Source: Xylanibacter ruminicola (lineage in GTDB: Bacteria; Bacteroidota; Bacteroidia; Bacteroidales; Bacteroidaceae). Taken from it: a stretch of DNA of 64,000 bases. The stretch covers positions 248,001-312,000 of the forward strand of contig SUYC01000002.1 in the NCBI GenBank assembly GCA_015060625.1, in the 5' to 3' direction. The position numbers and the translations under genes were made by a program. Positions 45,028 through 53,987 of the stretch are shown here, in pieces; position 1 is the first letter of the stretch, and the number at the start of each line of letters is the position of its first letter. The notes below the pieces were generated by a model. The model was not told the DNA's origin, searched no databases, and was given only the letters and a program-made list of their open reading frames with translations.

Positions 45028-46617
45028 ATGAAAACATATATCAAAAATATCATTCCGGCAGCTGCCTTAATGGTGGCAGTAGGATTCAGTTCTTGTACGA
45101 AGGATCTGGATGTGACACCTATCGACCCGAACCTGAATACAGTGATCCAGCCGGAGGCACTCTTCAACAAGTGCTATGCAAATATCGCTGTAGCCGGTAA
45201 CGGTGGTGCTAACGGCGATTGCGACGTCGATGGTATCGATGGTGGTACCTCAGGATATGTTCGCCAGCTGTGGAACGCTCAGGAGTTAACAACCGATGAG
45301 GCTATCTGCGGATGGGGCGACGAGGGTATCGCTAACTTCTGCTATAACACTTACGATGCCAGTCATCCTATGCTGCGAGGTTTCTACTATCGCTTGTACA
45401 CTGGTATCTCATTCTGCAATCAGTATCTGCAGGAGTTCGGTAGCTATAATGCAGCTATGACAGCCGAGATTCGTTTTGTACGTGCTCTCAACTACTTCTA
45501 TCTGATGGACGGTTGGGGTAATGTACCTTTCGTAACTTCTATCTCTTCCGAGAAGCCTGTACAGTACTCTCGTCAGGAAGTGTTCAACTTCATCGAGAGC
45601 GAGCTGCTGGAGATTGAGCCACAGCTGAATGCTGCTACAGCCAAGAAATCTACCGATTCTGGTTATGGTCGTGTGGATAAGGCTGCTGCCTGGCTGCTGC
45701 TGGCCCGTCTGTATCTGAATGCCGAGGTTTACACTGGAGCTGCTCAGTGGCAGAAGGCTGCCGACTACGCCAAGAAGGTGATGGATTCAAGCTATAAGCT
45801 GAATGCCACAGGCGCTGGCAAGTGGAGTGCTTATCAGATGCTGTTCATGGCCGATAATGGTGAGACCAGCGCTGCCTACGAGGCTGTATTCCCCATCCTG
45901 CAGGATGGCGTTCGCACTACCTCTTGGGGTACTACCTTGTTCCTGCTGGCTTCTACCCATGATGCTGATATGTCTGATAGCAATGGTACTACCGAAGCAT
46001 GGGGTGGTAACCGTGCGCGTCCTCAGCTCATCGAGAAGTTCTTCCCCAACCACGACGCACCAGAGGCAAGCCCTGCTGATGTGGCAGCCGCTGCTGGCGA
46101 TGATCGTGCTATCTTCGACACTAATGGTCGTACATTGGATAACGAGGATGTCAGCACATTCAAGAGTGGTTACGCAGTAGCTAAGTTCACCAACTTTACT
46201 TCTACGGGTGCTTCTACCAAGAGTGGACAGTTCCCTGATGGAGACTTCTTCCTGATGCGTGTTGCCGAGGCTTATCTGACTTATGCAGAGGCACTGGCTC
46301 GCCTGAATGGTGGTGCAACTAATGCTGAGGCTGCTGCTGCTATCAATGCACTGCGCTCTCGTGCCAATGCCGATACCAAGGTCAACTACTCACTTGATGA
46401 GATTTGCGATGAATGGTGCCGTGAGTTCTACTTCGAGGGGCGCCGTCGTATGGACCTCGTTCGCTTCGGCAAGTTTGGTGGCAGTAGCGATTATGTATGG
46501 CAGTGGAAGGGCGGTAGCTTCAATGGCCGTAACTTCGATGCTTCGAAGAACATCTTTGCTATCCCAACAACGGATCTGACAGCCAATCCAAACCTGACTC
46601 AGAATCCTGGCTATTGA
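45028..46617 (+). CDS. SusD-type starch-binding lipoprotein
   Basis: 529 residues, lipobox GFSSCTKD. SusD features: AEIRFVRALNYFYLMDGWGNVPF, AAWLLLARLYLNAEVY, AAAAINALRSRANA and the C-terminal EWCREFYFEGRRRMDLVRFGKFGG. It pairs with SusC2 at the outer membrane to capture maltooligosaccharides. It lies 19 bases after susC2, so both are co-transcribed. Glycan specificity is inferred from the SusE/F-like and amylase neighbours. Confidence 0.93.
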   Translation: MKTYIKNIIPAAALMVAVGFSSCTKDLDVTPIDPNLNTVIQPEALFNKCYANIAVAGNGGANGDCDVDGIDGGTSGYVRQLWNAQELTTDEAICGWGDEGIANFCYNTYDASHPMLRGFYYRLYTGISFCNQYLQEFGSYNAAMTAEIRFVRALNYFYLMDGWGNVPFVTSISSEKPVQYSRQEVFNFIESELLEIEPQLNAATAKKSTDSGYGRVDKAAAWLLLARLYLNAEVYTGAAQWQKAADYAKKVMDSSYKLNATGAGKWSAYQMLFMADNGETSAAYEAVFPILQDGVRTTSWGTTLFLLASTHDADMSDSNGTTEAWGGNRARPQLIEKFFPNHDAPEASPADVAAAAGDDRAIFDTNGRTLDNEDVSTFKSGYAVAKFTNFTSTGASTKSGQFPDGDFFLMRVAEAYLTYAEALARLNGGATNAEAAAAINALRSRANADTKVNYSLDEICDEWCREFYFEGRRRMDLVRFGKFGGSSDYVWQWKGGSFNGRNFDASKNIFAIPTTDLTANPNLTQNPGY

Positions 46618-46637
46618 TTAATTGATAATGAATAATT

Positions 46638-46651
46638 CTTGCTTAAGCAAG
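46638..46651. other. Intercistronic palindrome between susD2 and the SusE-like gene
   Basis: CTTGCTTAAGCAAG is a perfect 14-base palindrome without a U-tract, in the 67-base gap. It may be an mRNA-stabilising or processing hairpin. Confidence 0.45.
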
Positions 46652-46684
46652 CGTACTAAAGAAACGATTAGAAAATTGATAATT

Positions 46685-47785
46685 ATGAAAACAATATTGA
46701 AGTCAACACTGCTGCTGCTTTGCAGCGTGGGCCTGTTCACCGCTTGTAGCGATGACAACGACTCCAACCCAACGCTGGGGCAGCCTACCACATTCGTGCT
46801 GAATACACCGGCTTATGCCAGCTTGCCTGTCAATCTGGCTACATCTACAGAGTTGCCTTTCACATGGTCGTCACCTGACTACGGATTCCCTGTCGAGGCT
46901 GAGTTCCAGTTGGAGGCTTCTATCGATGGAAATTTCACGGTTTCTACTGAGGAGGCTGAGGCTGATGAGAGTGTTATTCCTAACTATGTGATTCTGCCTG
47001 CAAGCTTTACTGGTGGTAATGGCACTATCGATGCTGCCAAACTGGCCAAAGCTGTTAATGCTATGGGTAACTGGGAGAGCGAAGATGATATCCCAGAGAG
47101 TGTCACACTCACGGTTCGTGCTTCGGCGACAACCAAGGGCGCCTCTAAGATCTATTCTAATACGGTCAATATCCAGGTTGTTCCTACAGCTGATATCGCT
47201 CCTGCATTCCCTGAGTTTATCTATGAGATAGGTAACGAAAGCGGCTGGGCAACAGCTCATGCTCTCCGCAGTCCTAACCTGGATGGAATCTACACCGGTT
47301 TCTACTGGCTCGACGGCGGATTTAAGTTCAAGCCAAACGAGAACGACTGGAACGGTGACTGGGGACAGGATCCTAATGGTACTTATGGTAATCTGGTTGT
47401 CGATGGCGAAGAGGATTGTAACGATGCAGGCAAGAGCTTCCCTGATCAAGCACAGGCTGCTGGATTCTTCCAGATTAAGGTTGACCTGAATGAAATGACA
47501 TGGGCTATTACTCCTATTACAAGCATCAGCATCATCGGTGGCTTCAACGATTGGGCCGGCGATGTGGAGATGACCTACAACAAGGAGAATGGCTGCTGGG
47601 AGGTAACGACCAATGAGGTGAGCGGTGAGTACAAGTTCCGTGCTAACCACGACTGGGGCATCAACTGGGGTGGCACAGAGGCCGAACTGACGCAGGATGG
47701 TGCAAACCTGAATAGCGATGGTGGTACTCACACCTACAAGCTCTACCTCTCTTATGAGGGCAAACATCATGTAGTTATCGAGTAA
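46685..47785 (+). CDS. SusE-like starch-binding lipoprotein
   Basis: 366 residues from the chosen start; the ATG at 46685 gives a proper lipoprotein signal (LLLCSVGLFTACSDD), unlike the upstream start at 46622. An N-terminal SusE-type Ig-like domain (TPAYASLPVNLATSTELPFTW) is followed by two starch-binding modules: YEIGNESGWATAHALRSP with KFKPNENDW, and SIIGGFNDWAGDVEMTYN with YKFRANHDWGINWGG. These W/F-rich modules match those of SusE/SusF proteins, which hold starch at the surface. It lies between SusD and the SusF-like gene. It shares clearly similar modules with the next gene, indicating duplication. Confidence 0.85.
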   Translation: MKTILKSTLLLLCSVGLFTACSDDNDSNPTLGQPTTFVLNTPAYASLPVNLATSTELPFTWSSPDYGFPVEAEFQLEASIDGNFTVSTEEAEADESVIPNYVILPASFTGGNGTIDAAKLAKAVNAMGNWESEDDIPESVTLTVRASATTKGASKIYSNTVNIQVVPTADIAPAFPEFIYEIGNESGWATAHALRSPNLDGIYTGFYWLDGGFKFKPNENDWNGDWGQDPNGTYGNLVVDGEEDCNDAGKSFPDQAQAAGFFQIKVDLNEMTWAITPITSISIIGGFNDWAGDVEMTYNKENGCWEVTTNEVSGEYKFRANHDWGINWGGTEAELTQDGANLNSDGGTHTYKLYLSYEGKHHVVIE

Positions 47786-47805
47786 TTTAATAACGATGTA
47801 GAATT

Positions 47806-49179
47806 ATGAAAAAGATATTATCATTAATGGGTATGGCCTTGCTGATGGCAAGTTGTACCGATGATTATAAAGACTGGGCTAAGCCATTTAGCAATGCTCC
47901 TGAAGAGGCTTACAGCGTGAGCTTGAGCGCCTCTCCAGCAAGTGCTATCGACTTTGCTACCGTTACTGCCGATAAGGTTCAGGTGTTCTCCGCATCTGTT
48001 GCCGGTCCTGAGGGGGCTGCCGCAACTGCCTATGAGGTATATCTGCTCGACGAAGCAGGTGAACCTGCTGAAGAAGTGGCTGTTGACCTGAATGGTTTCG
48101 CTGATACAAAAGAGGTGGAGAATGCCGTGTACAGCCTTTGGGGGCGTCGTCCTGTAGCACGTACAACCAATCTGTTGGTTGCTGCTGCCATCAACGTGAA
48201 CGGAGCTTCATTTGTGAAGACTGCCAACACCACATTGACAGCCACACCAAACGCACCAGAGATTGAGGAGGCTTACTATATTACTGGTACACCAAACGGT
48301 TGGAACAATAGTGATACTTCACTCGAACTGACTAATGGAGGTGGCGATGTATATGAGAATCCTGTATTCACTGTACTCATTCCTGCTACTGGTGAGAACA
48401 TCGAGTTCAAAGTCACACCAAAGTCGGGTGTCGGTGGTGATTGGAGCAAATGCCTTACGGCTGCTGATGTAGAGGGTAAATTTGCTACTAACAATGTTGG
48501 CGGCAATCTCTATATTGAGCACGTGGATGGTGCCAAGTTCTATCGTGTGCAGTTCAATATGCTCGACCAGACTTGGAAGTACGATGCCCTGAGCTTTGGT
48601 GAGTATTTCTATGAGATTGGTAATGAAAGCGGTTGGGGTACCTCTCATGCACTCTTTGGTGGTGCTGGCGATGGTAAGTACCAGGGCTACTACTATCTGG
48701 ATGGTGAGTTCAAGTTCAAGCCAAATGCCGACGACTGGAATGATGACTTGGAGTATGTAAGTGGTGATAACATGAGCGGAACTCTGCAGTCATCAGGTGG
48801 TCCTAACTGTCCTGATCCAGGTGCAGGCTTCTATCAGATCAACCTCGATGCTGGCGCTATGAACTATAGCCTTACCAAGGTTGATGTCATCAGTATCATC
48901 GGCGACTTCAATGGTTGGGGTGCTGATGTGGATATGACCTACAACAAGGAAGCTGGCTGTTGGGAGGCTACTGCCGAGGTTAACGCCAATGGATTCAAGT
49001 TCCGCATGAACCACGACTGGGCAATCAGTTGGGGTGGCGCTAATGGCGATGGTAAGCTTTACGATAACCTGACTAAGAACAATGGTGCTAATATCGTTGT
49101 TGATGCTGCAGGTACCTATAAGTTCCAGCTCTATCTTAGCTGCGAGGGTAAGAATAAGGTTGTTATTACCAAACAGTAA
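47806..49179 (+). CDS. SusF-like starch-binding lipoprotein
   Basis: 457 residues, lipobox LLMASCTDD. An N-terminal Ig-like domain is followed by three starch-binding modules: AYYITGTPNGWNNSDTS, then YEIGNESGWGTSHALFGG with KFKPNADDW, then SIIGDFNGWGADVDMTYN with FKFRMNHDWAISWGG. The last two are close copies of the SusE-like modules, so this protein is the longer paralogue with one extra module, as SusF is to SusE. It is the last gene of the susC2 operon; a hairpin and terminator follow. Confidence 0.85.
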   Translation: MKKILSLMGMALLMASCTDDYKDWAKPFSNAPEEAYSVSLSASPASAIDFATVTADKVQVFSASVAGPEGAAATAYEVYLLDEAGEPAEEVAVDLNGFADTKEVENAVYSLWGRRPVARTTNLLVAAAINVNGASFVKTANTTLTATPNAPEIEEAYYITGTPNGWNNSDTSLELTNGGGDVYENPVFTVLIPATGENIEFKVTPKSGVGGDWSKCLTAADVEGKFATNNVGGNLYIEHVDGAKFYRVQFNMLDQTWKYDALSFGEYFYEIGNESGWGTSHALFGGAGDGKYQGYYYLDGEFKFKPNADDWNDDLEYVSGDNMSGTLQSSGGPNCPDPGAGFYQINLDAGAMNYSLTKVDVISIIGDFNGWGADVDMTYNKEAGCWEATAEVNANGFKFRMNHDWAISWGGANGDGKLYDNLTKNNGANIVVDAAGTYKFQLYLSCEGKNKVVITKQ

Positions 49180-49190
49180 GCACGATTTCG

Positions 49191-49204
49191 TGCAACCGTT
49201 TGCA
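49191..49204. promoter_or_regulatory. LacI-type operator upstream of the alpha-amylase gene
   Basis: TGCAACCGTTTGCA differs by one base from the palindrome at 41821. It ends 55 bases before the -7 box at 49260, matching the geometry at susC2. It overlaps by three bases a short hairpin (GCACGA/TCGTGC, 49180-49193). Confidence 0.7.
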
Positions 49205-49226
49205 CAAGATAACATGAATAAAATGA

Positions 49227-49257
49227 GCCGCTTGGAGAATAACCAAGCGGCTTTTTT
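49227..49257 (+). terminator. Rho-independent terminator after the SusF-like gene
   Basis: GCCGCTTGG (49227-49235) and CCAAGCGGC (49243-49251) form a perfect 9-base stem with a seven-base loop, followed by six T. It lies between the operator and the promoter of the amylase gene. Confidence 0.92.
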
Positions 49258-49259
49258 CA

Positions 49260-49267
49260 TATCTTTG
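49260..49267 (+). promoter_or_regulatory. -7 promoter element for the alpha-amylase gene
   Basis: TATCTTTG, 35 bases before the ATG at 49303 and directly after the terminator of the preceding operon. Confidence 0.65.
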
Positions 49268-49302
49268 CAGCAAAATCAATAATACAGATAACTAAAAGGC
49301 AT

Positions 49303-51093
49303 ATGAGAAGATTTTACTCATCATTGATATTTTGTTTCGTTGTTCTTACAGCGATGGCGCAGGGCTGGCCCAAAAGTTATAGTGGTGTGATGCTGCAAGG
49401 GTTCTATTGGAACTCTTATGCCGATACGCAGTGGACACGTCTGGAGCGACAGGCCGACGATCTTGCGAAGGTGTTCGACCTGGTGTGGATTCCGCAGAGT
49501 GGCTACTGTGGCGGACAGTCGATGGGATACGACGATCTGTACTGGTTCAATAACTATAACAGCTCATTTGGAACCGAGGCCGAATTGCGCTCCATGATTA
49601 AAACCTTTAAAGATAAAGGCATCGGCACCATCGCCGATGTGGTGATTAATCACCGTCGTAATGTGTCATCATGGACCGACTTCCCTGCAGAGACTTATAA
49701 TGGCGTGACCTATCAGTTGACTTATAATGATATCTGTAGCGACGATGAGGCTGCAAAGAACGGTCAGAAGGTTGGCCCGAATAAGGATACTGGCGAAGGC
49801 TGGGATGGCATGCGCGACCTGGATCACAAGAGCGAGAATGTGCAGACTAATGTCAAGGCTTATCTCAAGTTCCTTCTTAACGACCTGGGCTATACCGGAT
49901 TCCGCTACGACATGGTGAAAGGCTATGGTGCCGAATTTACCAAGATGTATAATGAGGATAGTAAGCCTCAGTTCTCGGTGGGTGAGTGCTGGGATAGCAG
50001 TAATACCATCAAGAACTGGATTGAGGGTACGGGCAAGACAAGTGCGGCTTTCGACTTCCAGTTCCGCTATACTGTAAGAAATGCTGCAAATAATGGTGAC
50101 TGGACCCAGCTTGGAAAGCAGAATGATGGTAACTGGCCATTGGTAAGTGCCAAGTATGAAAGTGGCAGCTATCGTCAGTATGCGGTGACCTTCGTTGAGA
50201 ATCATGATACCGAGAAGCGTCCTGATGCAGATCAGGACCCTATCAAGAAAGATACTTTGGCAGCCAATGCCTACCTGTTGGCTATGCCAGGCACGCCTTG
50301 TGTGTTCCTGACACACTGGAAAGCCTATAGACAGGAGATTGCTAACATGATAACCGTGCGCAAGGCTGTAGGCATCACAAACCTCAGTGCTACGACGAAT
50401 TTGGCATCAGCTAAGGATTACTATGCTGTGCAGACAACTGGTACCAACGGCAAACTGCTTGCTGTAGTGGGCACCAAGGCTGCAAGCTATGAACCCAAGG
50501 GTGATGGCTGGAAGAAAGTTATCAGTGGTTACCACTATGTATATTATGTGAGCGATCTTGATCCTGCAACTATTGTTTATCCAGAGATCAATACCGAGGA
50601 AGAGAAAGATGGTGAATACGCTGGAGTTCCTGCTTTCTGTACCATGGAAGAGGGTGAGCGCTGTGCTTTCTTTGAGGCTCCTGTAAGCTGGGGTAGTCAG
50701 ATTTTTGTCTGGGCTTGGATGAACAATGGTGATGGAAAAGATTACCTTGGCACCAGTTGGCCTGGTGTGAATGCTACAAAGATAGGCACGGCTGATAATG
50801 GTAACAGCGTTTGGAAGTGGACTGTAACAGGTTCAGTAAATCCCGATAACATTATTTTTAGTGGTGGTGGTATGCAAACAGGTAATATGAATTATACCAA
50901 CGGTGGCTACTACTTTGGTAAAGATGGTTTGAAAGCCACCGTAACAGCAACGGCTATACGCCATATCGATATGACAGGTCAGCCTGCCGAGCATGCCGTC
51001 TTCGATCTTCAAGGCCGACAGGTAGGCACCACCAAGAGTTCGTTGAAACCTGGGGTTTACATTATTAATAAGCAAAAGTTCATAGTAAGATAG
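49303..51093 (+). CDS. GH13 alpha-amylase with C-terminal starch-binding domain and type IX-like tail
   Basis: 596 residues. Signal peptide (TAMAQGWPK). The GH13 barrel has DVVINHR, nucleophile in GFRYDMVKG (Asp203), acid/base in VGECWD (Glu228) and VENHDTEKR (Asp302). A C-terminal CBM26-like module (QIFVWAWMNNGDGKDYLG, NIIFSGGG) follows at about 455-545. The last ~35 residues (FDLQGRQVGTTKSSLKPGVYII and the end KFIVR) look like a type IX secretion sorting domain, so surface export through the PorU/PorV system is likely. It digests starch for the SusCD2 system. It has its own promoter and LacI-type operator. Confidence 0.9.
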   Translation: MRRFYSSLIFCFVVLTAMAQGWPKSYSGVMLQGFYWNSYADTQWTRLERQADDLAKVFDLVWIPQSGYCGGQSMGYDDLYWFNNYNSSFGTEAELRSMIKTFKDKGIGTIADVVINHRRNVSSWTDFPAETYNGVTYQLTYNDICSDDEAAKNGQKVGPNKDTGEGWDGMRDLDHKSENVQTNVKAYLKFLLNDLGYTGFRYDMVKGYGAEFTKMYNEDSKPQFSVGECWDSSNTIKNWIEGTGKTSAAFDFQFRYTVRNAANNGDWTQLGKQNDGNWPLVSAKYESGSYRQYAVTFVENHDTEKRPDADQDPIKKDTLAANAYLLAMPGTPCVFLTHWKAYRQEIANMITVRKAVGITNLSATTNLASAKDYYAVQTTGTNGKLLAVVGTKAASYEPKGDGWKKVISGYHYVYYVSDLDPATIVYPEINTEEEKDGEYAGVPAFCTMEEGERCAFFEAPVSWGSQIFVWAWMNNGDGKDYLGTSWPGVNATKIGTADNGNSVWKWTVTGSVNPDNIIFSGGGMQTGNMNYTNGGYYFGKDGLKATVTATAIRHIDMTGQPAEHAVFDLQGRQVGTTKSSLKPGVYIINKQKFIVR

Positions 51094-51097
51094 TTAG

Positions 51098-51898
51098 TTA
51101 GTATTTGAGAAACGCACGGACAGCAAACCAGCAGTGTAGTAGGAAGGTTTGCACACGTCCGTAATGATGCTCCATCACTCGGTATCGCTCCCATAGCGAT
51201 TCACGATGATGGAGCGTTGTTTGTCCCTCTTGGGTGTAGTTGGCCACTACCATGTGCAGGTTCAGCAGGGGCACCTCTTCTTTGGCAGCTGCTTTCATCA
51301 CACGGATACACCAGTCAACATCAGCCGAATAGCGGTATTGCATATCATAAGGCGTGGCAATGGCGAAGTCGGCACGGGCATAAAAGGCCTGATGGCATAC
51401 CAGCATACCTTGGCGGAACGATTTCCAAGTAAGGTGCTCGGGTGAAGCCAACCGGCGATGATGCAGAAAATGGCCCTCGCCATCCACAATGTCGGTATCA
51501 CCGTAGAGCACAGCAGGATGCTGGGTGTTGGGTGTTGGGTGATGGGTGTTGGTGGCTGCTTCGGCTATGTGGCGGGCGGTGTCGGGTGAGGGGAGAAAGT
51601 CGCCGGCATTCAGAAAACAAACGTAATCGCCAGTCAGGCATCTCAAACCTTTGTTCATGGCGTCGTAGATACCCTTGTCGGGTTCTGATACGACCTGTAT
51701 CTGGTGTTCGCTTGCAGCTGCATTCGAACGGGCGGTGTAGGCATCTACCAACTTCAGCGTGTCGTCTGTCGATGCACCATCGATAATCAGGTGCTCGATG
51801 TTCGGATAATCCTGTTCAAGCACGCTGTCGAGTGTTCGTTGCAGCACCTTGGCGGCGTTATAGGTAATGGTAACGTAGGTTATTCTTATATCGTTCAT
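51098..51898 (-). CDS. Family 2 glycosyltransferase
   Basis: 266 residues. GT-A fold signature: ITYVTITYNAAKVLQRTLDSVLEQDYPN, EHLIIDGASTDDT, VSEPDKGIYDAMNKGL and GDYVCFLNAGDF. It adds a sugar to an envelope polysaccharide or glycolipid; donor and acceptor are unknown. Residues THHPTPNTQHPA (about 122-133) are encoded by four 7-base repeats (51523-51550). A change in copy number would break the frame. It is the last gene of a three-gene operon, starting one base after the acyltransferase stop, and converges with the amylase gene with four bases between them. Confidence 0.9.
   Translation of the reverse strand: MNDIRITYVTITYNAAKVLQRTLDSVLEQDYPNIEHLIIDGASTDDTLKLVDAYTARSNAAASEHQIQVVSEPDKGIYDAMNKGLRCLTGDYVCFLNAGDFLPSPDTARHIAEAATNTHHPTPNTQHPAVLYGDTDIVDGEGHFLHHRRLASPEHLTWKSFRQGMLVCHQAFYARADFAIATPYDMQYRYSADVDWCIRVMKAAAKEEVPLLNLHMVVANYTQEGQTTLHHRESLWERYRVMEHHYGRVQTFLLHCWFAVRAFLKY
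51523..51550. repeat. GGGTGTT heptamer array inside the GT2 gene
   Basis: Four tandem units: GGGTGTT, GGGTGTT, GGGTGAT, GGGTGTT. The unit is not a multiple of three, so slippage would switch the gene off. Confidence 0.9.
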
Positions 51899-51899
51899 A

Positions 51900-52478
51900 T
51901 TATAATTCTATCTTACAGTTCTGTCCGTCTTTCTTGATGATATAGGCGGGATTACCGACGACGGCGCAGTTGTCGGGCACGTTCTTGGATACCACAGCAC
52001 CGGCACCAATGGTTACGTGGTTGCCGATGGTGATACCGCCAAACACGGTGGCGCCGGTAAATATCTTCACATCGTTGCCGATGGTCGGACGCTGCATTTT
52101 TCCGTCGTTACCCAGAGTCACCAGTTGCAGACAATAAAAATTGCTACCGATGCGTTCGGCATTCAGGTAGGTGGCATAGTTGTGTTCAAAGTGGGCACCC
52201 GGACCGATGCTGGGACACCAGATGTGGAGTGTGGGGTCGGGGGGCAGCAGCCATTTGATAAATACCGATACATATTCGCCCAGACGGTAATAAAACAGGT
52301 TGCGGAACACACGCTGACGGGTGCACACTTTGATAAAAGCACCCACACCACTGCCATCGGCAGAGTATTTCTCTAAATCGGGGGCTATCTTGCTACGATT
52401 CGCTATATATAATATAATATGTGGAATCATGCGCAGGGTTGAGGCCGAGAGTATCACGGCTTGAGTCAGTGGATTCAT
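51900..52478 (-). CDS. Hexapeptide-repeat acyltransferase (serine acetyltransferase-like)
   Basis: 192 residues. An N-terminal helical part is followed by a left-handed beta-helix with hexapeptide repeats (IGPGAHFEHN, IGNDVKIFTGATVFGGITIGNHVTIGAGAVVSKNVP is a continuous set of turns). The end, CAVVGNPAYIIKKDG, is typical of the CysE/WcaB group. In a glycan operon between two glycosyltransferases it most likely acetylates a sugar of an exopolysaccharide or O-antigen rather than serine. It overlaps the GT4 gene by four bases. Confidence 0.85.
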   Translation of the reverse strand: MNPLTQAVILSASTLRMIPHIILYIANRSKIAPDLEKYSADGSGVGAFIKVCTRQRVFRNLFYYRLGEYVSVFIKWLLPPDPTLHIWCPSIGPGAHFEHNYATYLNAERIGSNFYCLQLVTLGNDGKMQRPTIGNDVKIFTGATVFGGITIGNHVTIGAGAVVSKNVPDNCAVVGNPAYIIKKDGQNCKIEL

Positions 52479-53749
52479 ATCTTGTAATGCTTGTAGGCCA
52501 TCGCCTGGTTATACACTTCGATATATCTTGAGGCCACACTACGTTGCGAGTAGTTCATGTTGACCTGATGCACGGCTTGCTGCGAGAGGTGTGCATAGTT
52601 GGCGTTGCTAAGAACCCAGTTGATACCTGTTGCCAGGTCGTCGGCATCGCGAAAACGGGCCACGTAACCGTTCTGCTGATGCGCAATCATCTCGGGTATG
52701 CCTCCCACTCTGAAGCCTACGCAGGGCACGCCACAAGCCATGGCTTCCATGATGGTGTTGGGCAGATTGTCCTCCAGCGAGGGCAGTACAAACACATCGG
52801 CAGCATTGTAAACATCCACAATGCGCTTCTCGTTGTTCACATAACCCAATGGATAAACAGGCAGCGCCAGCTGGGGGGCTACATCCTCTGAATGACCGCC
52901 TAAGATGGCAATCACTGTGTTTTCGCGTGTCTCTGGGTGCTGTTCTGCTAAGCGGTTGATGGCGTCGGTAAAATAGTTCATGCCCTTGCGACTGTCGGTA
53001 ACACGTTGCGACACAAACAGGATAATGCGCTTATCCGTAGGCAACTCCAGGCGCTGGCGCGCTTCTGTTTTATCTTCGGGTTGATAGATATGCGTGTCGA
53101 TGGGGTTGGGCACGCTGCAGATATGCTGATCTTTCAAGAGGGCACTCTTTTTGGCCTCGCCTTCTAACCACTTGCTGCAGGCCACAAACGATATGTGATG
53201 TTCGCTCAGTATCTTCTGTTTCTGATTCCAAACGGTAGCCGAAAGGTCGGTTGCCGAACCGCCACCAGGCAACAACTGGCACTGTTTGCAGGCTGTTTTA
53301 AAGTAGCTGCAGCCACGGGTATAATGGCAAATGGCTGTAGCTGGCCATATGTCGTGCATGGTCCAAACCACAGGTTTACCGCTGCGCAGTATCTTTCGGA
53401 TGCTGCCGAGCGACAGCATGCCCTGATTGATCCAGTGCAGATGGATGATGTCGGCCTCTTGAAATTCGCGCATGCTGGTGATGTCGGTACCGGCATTGGC
53501 GATGTCGATCTCAAACAGGTGCTGCTTACTGAAGTGCAGATGGATGAACACCACCAGTCGCTCCCATAGGAAATGCCAACGCTTCATAGGCGACTTGGGC
53601 AGTTGGGCTACCGTCAGGGTGTCCGACTCCTTGTCGCATACCAGCATTTTGGCTTTTACACCATTATTATTAAGAGCCTTCATCAAACGGTTGGCTGCTA
53701 CAGCAGCCCCGCCTGTACGCTCGCTCGTATTTACAATGAGTACTTTCAT
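52475..53749 (-). CDS. Family 4 glycosyltransferase
   Basis: About 424 residues from ATG 53749 (MKVLIVNTSERTGGAAVAA). The upstream extension to 53935 was rejected because it runs through the promoter and looks non-coding. GT-B fold: N-terminal Gly-rich turn, WTMHDIWPATAICHY, and in the C-terminal half ILFVSQRVTDSRKGM and PSLEDNLPNTIMEAMACGVPCVGF, the donor-binding signature. Cys residues in RGCSYFKTACKQC form a pattern seen in colanic-acid-type GT4 enzymes. It is first in the GT4-acyltransferase-GT2 operon. Its -7 box ends four bases before the ATG. Confidence 0.88.
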   Translation of the reverse strand: MKVLIVNTSERTGGAAVAANRLMKALNNNGVKAKMLVCDKESDTLTVAQLPKSPMKRWHFLWERLVVFIHLHFSKQHLFEIDIANAGTDITSMREFQEADIIHLHWINQGMLSLGSIRKILRSGKPVVWTMHDIWPATAICHYTRGCSYFKTACKQCQLLPGGGSATDLSATVWNQKQKILSEHHISFVACSKWLEGEAKKSALLKDQHICSVPNPIDTHIYQPEDKTEARQRLELPTDKRIILFVSQRVTDSRKGMNYFTDAINRLAEQHPETRENTVIAILGGHSEDVAPQLALPVYPLGYVNNEKRIVDVYNAADVFVLPSLEDNLPNTIMEAMACGVPCVGFRVGGIPEMIAHQQNGYVARFRDADDLATGINWVLSNANYAHLSQQAVHQVNMNYSQRSVASRYIEVYNQAMAYKHYKI

Positions 53750-53753
53750 GTGG

Positions 53754-53761
53754 CAAAGGTA
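53754..53761 (-). promoter_or_regulatory. -7 promoter element for the GT4 operon
   Basis: TACCTTTG on the minus strand ends four bases before the ATG at 53749, so the transcript would start at or next to the ATG. An identical element lies at 53830-53837. Confidence 0.65.
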
Positions 53762-53829
53762 CGAATAAGTGAGAAGAAAACCAAATAATATTTGAGTTTT
53801 CTCGAACGGAAGTACTTTCGGGCATGGCC

Positions 53830-53837
53830 CAAAGGTA
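53830..53837 (-). promoter_or_regulatory. Second -7-like element upstream of the GT4 operon
   Basis: TACCTTTG on the minus strand, 76 bases upstream of the first. It may be an alternative start giving a leader of about 75 bases. Confidence 0.4.
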
Positions 53838-53975
53838 CAATAAGTTTTTGTTAAAACCAAGTGAAAATACGTAAATATATGTTGTGCTCGCGCACAAGGC
53901 TTGATATAAATCAAGATAAGCATGTGTTTGTACACTTAAAACACAGAAAAACTTGTGAGATTCGGAAAAACGTCG

Positions 53976-53983
53976 TACCTTTG
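53976..53983 (+). promoter_or_regulatory. -7 promoter element for the non-coding RNA
   Basis: TACCTTTG with no following open reading frame. The transcript would start near 53988. Confidence 0.65.
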
Positions 53984-53987
53984 CACC

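Noticed and set aside
53750..53935. N-terminal extension of the GT4 gene by 62 residues
   Set aside because: The extension crosses two -7 promoter elements, and MKVLIVNTSERTGG is a normal GT4 start.
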